Shown here one piece after another: positions 24,901 to 32,700 of a DNA stretch of 64,000 bases (its first letter is position 1; each line of letters begins with the position of its first letter). The DNA comes from Callaeas wilsoni (Eukaryota > Chordata > Aves > Passeriformes > Callaeidae): NCBI GenBank assembly GCA_013398955.1, contig VWPU01012293.1, forward strand, positions 62,001 to 126,000, written 5' to 3'. The position numbers and the translations under genes were made by a program. The notes below the pieces were generated by a model. It saw only the letters and a list, made by a program, of their open reading frames with translations. It had not been told where the DNA came from and ran no database searches.

Positions 24901-26965
24901 GAATGCTCAACCCTAAACCTGTAACTTTCCCACTGCTCTCAGATACAGGACAGCTCTTACTTTCTGAACTGTCAGAGGACTGGGAAGCAGAGACAAGGCC
25001 CTTTTCCTAAAACAATAAAACTGAACACCTTAGAGACGGAGTCTTCTGGTTATAGTCAAACTCTTCAGCCTAAAGTTGTGAGTGAAAAGAAAAATTAAAA
25101 ATATACTGTGATTTGCTCATTTGAAGATGAAGAAAGTAATCTGAACTTATTAAAAGTGAATGATGGGGAGAAAAAAAAAACCAACAACAATCAAGAAAAG
25201 AAGTCTTTCTCACCTTAATGAATAAACCAAACCAATCCCCTTATCTGTTCTACCTGGAACCAACATGGCTCAAGCCATTCACTTTGTACTTCATATATTT
25301 CATCTAACTCCTCCTTATTTTAAATTAACAATCAAAGGGAAATATCTACCTGAACACCTAACTGAATTATTTTCTTAATAAAGTAAGTCTACAAACACAT
25401 AAAAATGGTCATGAAAACTTCCTGAACTCACAATTTCTTGCTGATGTGCACTGCTTACCTATAGAGCAGCATTTTTCAAAGGAGGGAATTGTTCCTGACA
25501 CTTGAAAAATCTAAGGTAAGATAGGTATTGGTCCTTAGATCATGCAAATTCAACCAATTCACACAAGTTTCATCCTCCTTTATAATGACCTAAATCCCAT
25601 ATAAAAACATGAAAGCATGTCTTTGATTAAGATGCAATTTAGAACAGCCAAACTCCAGCACTACTCCCTCCTCCCAATTAAACAACATCCCAAGCAAATG
25701 CTAAGGGGGGAGGAGCTAAATGCTTTGTGCAGCTTAAACCACAGAAATTCCTATCACTTAGGTGATAAATTATTGTAACGGTGACACTTTCTTTTAACAT
25801 AGACGATAACTAAAAAAATGTATCATGAACGGGAGAAAATAAAATTTAAAAATTCATCAGTGTTCATCTCTCTCAAAGCAGCAGCTATAGGAACTCTGCA
25901 GGTACCACTGAGTTTTCCTGAAATAACTTACAATTCAACTATGATGGCCGAAACTAACTCATCATTCACTAAAGCTCAACCACTGGAGAAACTCCAATTA
26001 ATAATAACAATAATAATAACAAAAATAGTAATAACAACGTTGTCTTGTTTAGGCTACTTACTGCAGAAAATGAATGAACACCACATTAAATAAAGTACAT
26101 AAGTACTCCTAAACAACAGTCTTGTTTAGCTTAGTGTCCATCCCGGTCCCCCCCACAAAAGGAGATTCCTCTGAGTAAGGAAATATGGAAACAATCAAGC
26201 TTTTCTTAACCAAGTCTTGTGGTTTTTCCTTGTAATACAACATCCAAACATTAAAGTCGGTACGCGCGTGCCCTTCTGCTTCCTTCCCCAACACCACCCT
26301 CAAGAAGAGATCCAGAGACATTCATCTCCCAAACTAGAACATCTGTCTCATCTCCCTTCCTGCAAGCCAGCAGCTTCTACTCAGACGTGTTGACTTCCTT
26401 TAACTGCCTCGCCTCCCTGCCTTATTTTTGTATTTCCCTCCGGGAGACCTCCGCCACTACCAGCCCTCTGGAAACTCCCGTTCCCGTCAACGGCGGCCCC
26501 GGCGGGCACAGCCTTCCCCCACAGACACCCAAACACCGGGGCCGTCCCTCCTGCAGCCCAACAACAGCCGGGCTATGTCGGGATCTTCCTCCTCCGTGAG
26601 ACTCGGCGCCGTTCCCGCGCACGGCCGGGCCCGGCATGGCCCGGCCCAGGTCGCCATGCAGGGCCCAGAGCGAAGGGCCCGACCCGCACCCCGATAAACC
26701 ACGCGGAACCCCGATTCTGGCCGGCACCCCACCCCTTCCCTCTCCCCCCCTCCCCGCGGTTCCCGGCCGAGAGAAGCCGTCCATGTCGCTCCGACAAATT
26801 CCTGGCCTCGCGCAGCGTGCAAGAGCACCGAAGGAGGGAGGAGAGAGGCGGCCCCGCTAAACTCACGCTCTCGTGGTCCCACCGCACGTTGCTGCGCTTT
26901 TCATCCGGGGCCAGGTTCCTGTCCCGGCCCATTAGCTCATCGAGGAGCTGGGCGGCCGATATCAT
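9781..26965 (-). CDS. LUC7L3: LUC7-like protein 3 (LUC7L3 / CROP), U1 snRNP-associated splicing factor, complete
   Basis: Ten coding exons join without a frame break to 1293 nt, 430 aa (human is 432 aa as I recall). The N-terminus MISAAQLLDELMGRDR and the C-terminus SEGDTQSN are those of LUC7L3. Order of parts: LUC7 N-terminus (1-33), CCCH-type zinc finger with CKYYLCGFC (about 34-69), predicted coiled coil (about 70-177), second zinc finger of C2H2 type with VCEVCGAF and HLMGKQH (178-231), Glu/Arg-rich stretch and RS domain (232-378), acidic Ser-rich tail. Family knowledge: LUC7 proteins bind U1 snRNP and influence 5' splice-site choice in the nucleus. Start ATG (minus strand, 26963-26965) has A at -3. 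Head-to-head with ANKRD40, tail-to-tail with the ANKRD40-like gene. Strong protein conservation; nothing broken. Confidence 0.97.
9942..14787 (-). other. LUC7L3: LUC7L3 intron 9
   Basis: 4.8 kb, AT-rich. Contains an AAGG microsatellite at about 10749-10769 and a short TTTA repeat at about 12283-12301. No coding exon recognised. Genes of this type often hide a non-coding poison exon in their introns, but I cannot place one here. Confidence 0.55.
10749..10769. repeat. (AAGG)n microsatellite
   Basis: About five AAGG units in LUC7L3 intron 9. Confidence 0.9.
14788..14948 (-). CDS. LUC7L3: LUC7L3 exon 9 (second half of RS domain)
   Basis: Reads SRDRRRSRSHDRSERKHRSR through REREQDRKSKEK; donor GTATGT. 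Phase fits exons 8 and 10. Confidence 0.94.
15473..15494. repeat. (CA)n / (UG)n repeat next to the LUC7L3 exon 8 donor
   Basis: CA dinucleotides on the plus strand, interrupted once; on the gene strand a UG repeat starting about five bases into intron 8, right after GTACC. Confidence 0.95.
15499..15776 (-). CDS. LUC7L3: LUC7L3 exon 8 (Glu/Arg-rich and first half of RS domain)
   Basis: Starts EKLRKRTEEPDREERLKKEK, passes through an ERER repeat and enters RS dipeptides (KRSRSRSRHSSRTSDRRCSR). The donor GTACCT is followed by a UG repeat in the intron. The repetitive coding sequence gives long open frames on the other strand that are only shadows. Confidence 0.95.
16199..16360 (-). CDS. LUC7L3: LUC7L3 exon 7 (second zinc finger)
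   Basis: 54 codons with TIESFAAQEKQMEVCEVCGA at the start and HLMGKQHMGYAKIKATVEDL near the end. The Cys-X2-Cys and His-X5-His pattern is intact; donor GTAAGT. Confidence 0.96.
17351..17376. repeat. Perfect 13-bp tandem duplication
   Basis: TTACTGTAATAAA occurs twice head to tail in LUC7L3 intron 6. Possibly a recent slippage event. Confidence 0.9.
17482..17586 (-). CDS. LUC7L3: LUC7L3 exon 6
   Basis: 35 codons, IEELGSEGKVEEAQGMMKL to LLRSTTS; donor GTAAGT. Continues the coiled coil. Confidence 0.95.
17675..17749 (-). CDS. LUC7L3: LUC7L3 exon 5
   Basis: 25 codons, GAGPTGKNEEKIQVLTDKID to LLQQ; donor CAG|GTGAGG. Helical heptad-like pattern. Confidence 0.95.
18765..18909 (-). CDS. LUC7L3: LUC7L3 exon 4
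   Basis: Begins by completing Gln, then YEKSSRFMKVGYERDFLRY and ends ALSQNQQSSG; donor GTGAGT. Start of the helical, coiled-coil part. Confidence 0.95.
19155..19194 (-). CDS. LUC7L3: LUC7L3 exon 3 (40-bp microexon-like)
   Basis: Reads (G)PCEKIHDENLRK with the Cys and His completing zinc finger 1. Ends after CA of a Gln codon, donor GTAAGT. Too short for ORF finding; placed from phase and homology. Confidence 0.95.
20202..20268 (-). CDS. LUC7L3: LUC7L3 exon 2
   Basis: Reads VCKYYLCGFCPAELFTNTR and ends in SDL plus one base; donor GTAAGT. Carries the three cysteines of the first zinc finger. Confidence 0.96.
20269..26866 (-). other. LUC7L3: LUC7L3 intron 1
   Basis: 6.6 kb, the largest LUC7L3 intron. 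AT-rich with many A-runs and a degenerate AAT/AAC stretch near 25995-26036. I recognise no exon, RNA gene or transposon in it. Confidence 0.55.
26867..26965 (-). CDS. LUC7L3: LUC7L3 exon 1 coding part
   Basis: Encodes residues 1-33, MISAAQLLDELMGRDR to NVRWDHES, ending at donor GTGAGT. GC-rich, inside the CpG island. Confidence 0.97.
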
Positions 26966-27048
26966 CGTGAGCTGCGGGCCGAATCCCCCTCGCCAGACAC
27001 CAGCTCAGCCGCCTCGCCCCAACCTCCCGCGCCGCGCCTGACAGAGAC

Positions 27049-27059
27049 AAAATGGCGGC
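27049..27059 (+). promoter_or_regulatory. YY1-like site
   Basis: AAAATGGCGGC matches the YY1 core-promoter consensus (AARATGGCGGC). It lies 84 bp upstream of the LUC7L3 start codon, in or next to the 5' UTR; on the gene strand it reads GCCGCCATTTT. Confidence 0.6.
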
Positions 27060-27072
27060 GGTCGCTGGCCCT

Positions 27073-27090
27073 GCCCACAATGCACCGCGC
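27073..27090 (+). promoter_or_regulatory. ZNF143 (Staf)-like site
   Basis: GCCCACAATGCACCGCGC fits the ZNF143/SBS consensus built around CCCANNATGCAYYGCG. Sites of this kind are typical of CpG-island housekeeping promoters close to the transcription start. Confidence 0.6.
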
Positions 27091-27239
27091 GGGCCGAGCC
27101 TGCCGCGTTCCGCTCCCTCATGGCGCCTCCGGGCCGCCCAAGCCGGGCAGCGGCAGGGCCCGCAGGCTGGAACGGCGAGTCCCGGGAAATACCGGAAAGA
27201 GGAACCACTACAGCCGCGTGTGGCTCCGCGTGAGGCGCA

Positions 27240-27405
27240 GCGGGTGCCACACAGATGGTGTCCTGCCCGGTGACATGGCAAACCATGTCCAGTCCAGCGA
27301 GGTGTCATGACAGATAATGTCCAGCTCCCTGTGGTGTCACTGCAGGCGGTAACCTGTCACGACAGTGTCGAGCCCAGTGCGGTGTCAGGGCGCAGAGATA
27401 CAGCA
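27240..27405. repeat. Decayed minisatellite (about 35-50 bp unit)
   Basis: Roughly four imperfect repeats of a motif like ATGTCCAGYCC...GGTGTCATGACAG can be read across this stretch, including two near copies beginning ATGTCCAG at about 27283 and 27315. Located at the upstream edge of the LUC7L3 CpG island. Confidence 0.5.
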
Positions 27406-27591
27406 CAAACACACAATGCTGGTGGCCTTGCTGGTCATGGCTGGAGGCTAAGGACACGGGCCTGGGCACAGCTGAAGCAGTGCCATGGTGCCTTCTGCAT
27501 CCTGGCAGGAGAAAGTCACCCAAACCGCTCCTGATGCGCAGCCACTGAGTCCTGGTCCTGAGTGCCTCCAGCTGTGCATATTCCCTTAGGA

Positions 27592-27770
27592 ATTCAGTGA
27601 ATTGTAGGATCGCAGTGGTTGGAAAAGGCCTCTAAGATCAGCCAGTCCAACGATCACAACACTCACCAATAAACTATGTCCTCAAGTGCAATACCCATAT
27701 GTTAACACTTCCAGGGATGATGACTCCACCACTTCCCTGGAAAGCCTGTCCCCATGCTCGACAGGTTGAG
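27592..27770 (-). mobile_element. CR1 LINE fragment (3' end), diverged
   Basis: The plus strand shows the reverse complement of a CR1 tail: a degraded GAATTGTAGGATCGCAGTGG, then GGTTGGAAAAGGCCTCTAAG and AGCCAGTCCAAC. Old and diverged, no coding capacity. Confidence 0.7.
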
Positions 27771-28711
27771 GGAGAATAGAAGTCCTTCATATGTAACATA
27801 AATCTTACTCTTTGACCTTGGAACCAGCCCATTTTGTTTTCCTTTCTAGATGTGACTTTGTACTCGATATATACTGAATTTCACATAGCAATTGTCAACT
27901 ATTTCCCAATTACTCAACACTGTTTTGAACATCTTAAGTATGTACAATTAATTAGAATTTTAATTATATTTTTTGAAAAGCCTGAAGCCAATGTTCATGC
28001 TCATCCTGTAAAACCCACTTAGAGTCACAGCAACTCATGCTTGTTCAGCATCACTGAGGGCTTCATGCAAGCACCAGTTGTTACCTGAGAAGTTTCCTTT
28101 TGGAAATCTTTCCCTAATGCAGCACTGTGAGGCACCACGAACTTCTTTCAAGCTTTGCAATTTTGTAATGATTTAAGAACACACTGGAACAATTGGAAGA
28201 GTGTGATTGACATCAATGTAACACAAGTTATGGTATGAATTTTCAGTCAATATCCAGCAGTCTGGGTTTGGGGATGGGAGGGAAGGCAGTGTGTTAATGC
28301 TGGGAACTGGGGCAGAACTGAGCTGTTTCAGTTTCTTTGTAATGCTCTGATTGCACTGAGGAAGCAAATAGGTACACTGGAGCCCAACTACTACAGAATT
28401 CCTTGGCATGCTGCTGTGGCTGCACAGAGCAAGCTGGAATACAAAAGTCTGAGTGGAGTTTGAAATTATTATTTTGACTTTTTATATTGGTAAAGTTTTT
28501 ACTGACTGCTCTGTAACTTGGTTTAGGACAAATCCTCAACAACAAAAAACACCTTTTCAAATCAAACCATGCAAATGGCAGGAATTACCTATAATCTTTC
28601 CAATTGCTTTGCAGACAGATAGTGATCTTTATTTTACTTATTTTTTTTAGGGATTAGTTGATTCTGCTGAGAATGCACAAAGATGACGAGAGTTTCCTAT
28701 GCAGAATAAGA

Positions 28712-28822
28712 GGATGCCCCATACCTGGCAGTGTTCAAGGCCAGGCCGGATGGGACCTAGTGGAAGGTGTCCCTGCCCATGGCAGGGGTTGGAAGTGAAT
28801 GAGTGTAACGTTCCTTCCCAAG
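28712..28822 (+). mobile_element. CR1 LINE fragment, sense orientation
   Basis: Contains the CR1 landmarks CAGTGTTCAAGGCCAGGC and GTGTCCCTGCCCATGGCAGG followed by GGTTGGAA. About 110 bp, truncated at both ends. Confidence 0.8.
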
Positions 28823-29025
28823 CCAAATCATCAGAATCTTAAAAATCTCTTCAGTACCTCCTCATGCAGTTACCAGGCAAACAGTTTTTCTGAATCTATT
28901 TAGCCTCTTTAGCTGCAGGTTTTTGCATAACAGTGGTTATCATAAAGTTCTTCTTTCCTTGAGTAAAACCACTGGATTAAATTAATCTTAATTAAATTAC
29001 CACAGACACTCAGTGAGCTAGAAAT

Positions 29026-29168
29026 ATGGCCCACCCCTGGAAGTGTCCAATGCCAGGCTGGATGGGGCCTCTAAATAACCTGGTCTAGTGAAAAGTGTCC
29101 CTGCCCATGGCAGGGGGGTGGAATGAGATGATCTTTAAGGTCCCTCCCAACACTTAACACTCGATGAT
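29026..29168 (+). mobile_element. CR1 LINE 3' end, sense orientation
   Basis: CACCCCTGGAAGTGTCCAAT, CCTGCCCATGGCAGGGGGGT and GATGATCTTTAAGGTCCCTC in order, ending near GATGATTCCG. Sits about 280 bp before the ANKRD40 start codon, just outside its CpG island. Confidence 0.85.
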
Positions 29169-29239
29169 TCCGTAATTCACTCTATGATAAATCGAGAGCC
29201 CGCAAAAACAATCAGCACAGCAGGAGACAGCACGTACGA

Positions 29240-29720
29240 TGCATTTCTATGTCCATTAAACATCTACGCGGGACTGCCCCGTCCGGCCCGTCCCCAGGCA
29301 GCGGCCGCGCCCCGGAACCGGCTGTCGGGGCCGGGTTGTCACCGGCAATAGTGTCCCCCGTGCCGGAGCCCCGCGGGGGTGGCAGCGGAGGCGCGGTGCG
29401 GCTGCGGGGTGCGGGAGGTGATGCGAGAGGCGGGCGGCGGCTGCGGAGAGATGGCGGAGCGGGAGCGGCAGGAGCGGCTGCGGGAGGCGGCGGCGCTCGG
29501 CGACGCGGAGGAGGTGCGGCGGCTCGTGGAGCTGGGGGTCGGCCTCAACTCCCAGAACGAAGTCAACGGATGGTAAGGGCGCCCTCCCGAACCCAGGGTC
29601 TTTCGGGGAGCTCGGTCCAGGCGGTCCCGTGCGGAGGCTGCTGCCGATTCGCTCCGCACGTGAAAGGCGAGGCGGGTTGAATTGAGGAGGAAGGAAAAGG
29701 TCGATTCGCCTCCGATTACT
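29240..29720 (+). promoter_or_regulatory. ANKRD40: CpG-island promoter of ANKRD40
   Basis: CpG-dense block covering upstream sequence, exon 1 and the first bases of intron 1, bounded by AT-rich sequence. No TATA box. The exact start site is not visible. Confidence 0.75.
29451..29572 (+). CDS. ANKRD40: ANKRD40 exon 1
   Basis: Encodes residues 1-40 and the first two bases of a Trp codon, ending in SQNEVNG and TG; donor GTAAGG. GC-rich, within the CpG island. Confidence 0.93.
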
Positions 29721-32700
29721 CCGCTCTGGCGCTGTCCCTATGCCAGAGAGGATAACCGGGGTCACAAACACGTGTCCCCACTCCACCTCCTGCCCTGTTT
29801 GCCCCTTCTCCAGGTCACTGTGGACTTACTTTGTAGTGTTGGTTTTGATTTTTTTTAGAGACAGCGTGGTCTGTCAGAACACAAACCTCGGCTTGTTCTT
29901 GCCTAAGCAGAAATATTTATTATAAACTCAAGTTTGAAAATTACTTTCTCTTTCAAGCAGGGAACTTGTTCCAGCGAGGTATACAAACACTTGGGGTTTG
30001 GCATCTCGTTCAGATCCACCTGAGGACGCTAAAGCAAAGGCTGTTCTGTAATAGACACTTGTACAAGTAACACTGTAGACATGAACACACACATAATTTT
30101 ATTTGAAGGAGGATTTTACAGGGCATGCTCAGGCATTTTTGGAGACTGTTTTCCGCAGGTTCAATTCAGCCTATATTTATTGTGCTGTTCTGTGCTTGAA
30201 GTTATAAACTTGTAAAAAGGAGGGAGAACAACTTTTTACACTGAAAGATGGTGATAAGACAAGGGGAAACAGTTTTAAATTATAAGAGGAGAGACTTAGA
30301 TTAGATGTAAGGAAGAAGTTCTTCCCTGTGAGGGTGAGGCCCTGGCACGTGTTGCCCAGAAAAACTGTGGCTTGCCCCATCCCTGGAAATGTTCAAGGCC
30401 GGGTTGGACAGGGCTTGGAGCAACCTGGAATAGCGGAAAGTGTCTCTGCCCTTGGCAGGGGGTGAAATGAGATGAACATTAAGGAAAAATACAATTAGGA
30501 AAGGAGCAAGACTTTTAAAGATGAAAGTTCAATCAGCAGTTTTGAGAAGCGTGGAACACTTAACAACTTGAGCTTTAAATTGTGATTAAAATTAAAGCTT
30601 GTAAAATTTAAAATAACTGATTCATTGGATGATGAATTATCTTAGTGAGTGAGATAAAAAGCAACCTGTCATCAGAATGAGTTTGTGTCTAAAACTGGAA
30701 TTAATGGAATAAGTCTTGTAATAAAATATAATTATTTTTAAAAATAATGATCTGGTAATTTTTAACTGTGGCAATAAATGGATCTTCACTGTTGTTTAAG
30801 TTTGTACAATTAAAATTTTTCCAGTGAGCTTCTTAGTATGTGTGATGCTTAGAGGTGCTGAGTACTTATATTTTGGTGTGTATCAGGTCTGTGGGTAGAT
30901 GGTTCCTCTCTGCACAGGCCGTGTGGAATGGCCAGGATAAATCCCAAAATGAGGCTGTGCTGTTGAGCCTTACATATCTTCTCTAAAAACTAAACCAGCA
31001 AATTTTGTGCTCAAAGCGACTACCATCCTCTCTGTCTGACTTTGCAATCTCTTTCTGTTAAAAAAAAAAAACCCACCAAACCACCCAAAGTGGAAAAAGC
31101 TTTTTGGAGCTGGACTTTCAACTGAAAGTTTTTTCCCTTCTAAGTTTATTTATCTCTGCTTTATTTTATATAATTCTTAAAAAATAAATAAACAAACTTG
31201 GAGAAGGGTTGAGCATGTTCATTTTCTGCCGAATTTCCTTCAGCTGGAACTAGAGAATTAAAATAAAATATAATAGCTAGAGAAAGGTCAAACACCACTA
31301 GAACCTGGGATAGGAAAGAATGGTACAACTCTGTAGCAAGTTACATGTGTGAGTCTGTAAGTCCTTAATACACACACTAAATAAGATCTGAGCACTAAGC
31401 AGCTTTTAGGATGTTTCCTTAATATGTTTCTCTAGTCAGCAACTGCAAATAATTTGAAAATACAGAACAGGGATTAGTTCTGTGCATCACTTACAGATTG
31501 CAGAAAAGTAGTTGTCTGCAGATCTAAGCTGAGTAATTACTGGTGCAGCAAATGGCAACTGGGCAAAGAACTGTCCTTAGAAACTATGCTTACAATATTT
31601 TAAATGTAATTTACTTGCCAGAAAGTGCAAGTACTTGTGCTAGCAGCATTAATTAAAGAGTACATATAGCATCCTAGGGAGATACTGCTAATAGATCACA
31701 TATACACACATACACAAACACAAGTATTGCAAGTATAGCTGATTCTTTCAAAGATTAAAATATCCTACACAAACCTTATTTTCATACTTATTTTTCCAGT
31801 AGCGTAAAGGCTGTAGCCTAAGAAATGATAAATTGAAAAGATCTCGAACTTTAAAAATACTACTGGAGTAAAGAGCATTAGAGCAAAGAGAAAATGACTT
31901 TTTCTCTTTGCAGGTGACATTTTCTCTTTGCAGGTTCAGGTGCCATTGCAGGCTCCCAATCCAGGGTGAATTTCCAAGGAAGTTTGCAATTCAAACCTAT
32001 TTTACATGTGCATTGAGTGTTCTTCTCAAAGGCAGCAAGAATGAGTGGAAAAGAATCTGCCATAACTCAGGATTTGACACAGTGTTCATGTTTTCCATGT
32101 GCAGGACCTGTTTGCACTGGGCCTGCAAGCGGAACCACATGGCGGTCGTGGCTTATCTGCTGCATGCCGGGGCTGACAAGGACATCCTGACGAAGAAAGG
32201 GGAGAGGCCAGCCCAGTTAACATCCAAGAGAGAGATCAGGAAGATGCTGGGAGGTAACCTATAATGACTGCCATATGATCATCAAAGATTGGTAAAAGGG
32301 TATTCAAAGCATGTGTGCTCCAATCTTTGTTTTGCATGTGAAGATACTGTGTTTGGATTTTAGTATTAGGACTTGATTTCTAGAGTGTTTACACGGTAAG
32401 AAAACAAAGTTTAAGTAAAGGAGATTACCAATAAATTCCATACCCAGTTGCCAAACTTTTTTCTAAACACTGAAAATTTACAAAAACTGTATTTTGAGAA
32501 ATGGTATTCATCAAAATACCAGGTAGATGCGGCTTCCAGTTTTCAGAAGGACAGCAGGAGAGAAATCTCTTGAATTTGTAGGAAGCTCTTGTATGACCAA
32601 CACCTAATTTTCCTCATGTTCTGTTGGATAAATCAAAAATTAGCAGCCCAGATAAACGGCTCATTAAAGGACATTGGTAGAGCATCTCTATTGTGTTTTG

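Larger units (their letters stand above)
26420..27310 (-). promoter_or_regulatory. LUC7L3: CpG-island promoter of LUC7L3
   Basis: GC- and CpG-rich block spanning the LUC7L3 start codon, in contrast to the AT-rich flanks. No TATA box is visible. Transcription probably starts between 26.97 and 27.08 kb. Carries the ZNF143-like and YY1-like sites listed separately. Confidence 0.8.
27311..29239. other. Intergenic region between divergent LUC7L3 and ANKRD40
   Basis: About 1.9 kb between two CpG islands. Holds the end of the decayed minisatellite and three CR1 fragments (27592-27770, 28712-28822, 29026-29168). The rest is AT-rich sequence without recognisable genes. Confidence 0.65.
29573..32104 (+). 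other. ANKRD40: ANKRD40 intron 1
   Basis: 2.5 kb. Contains the end of the CpG island, one CR1 fragment (30205-30485) and the hairpin and duplicated acceptor at 31883-31934. Otherwise AT-rich with nothing recognised. Confidence 0.7.

Noticed and set aside
26422..27308. Several overlapping open frames on both strands near the LUC7L3 start
   Set aside because: CpG-island openness. Only the frame beginning MISAAQLLDEL at 26965 on the minus strand belongs to a gene.
29421..29450. Upstream in-frame ATG for ANKRD40
   Set aside because: It would add ten residues with no family similarity that I know of; the ATG at 29451 has the better context and gives the expected LREAAALGD spacing. Not excluded.
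29256..29786. Minus-strand open frame of 176 codons over the ANKRD40 promoter
   Set aside because: GC-rich CpG-island sequence has few stop codons; no domain, no splice context, overlaps ANKRD40 exon 1.
31914..31933. First of the two duplicated acceptors as an alternative exon start in ANKRD40
   Set aside because: In the phase set by exon 1 it meets TGA at once, so only the second acceptor gives an open product.
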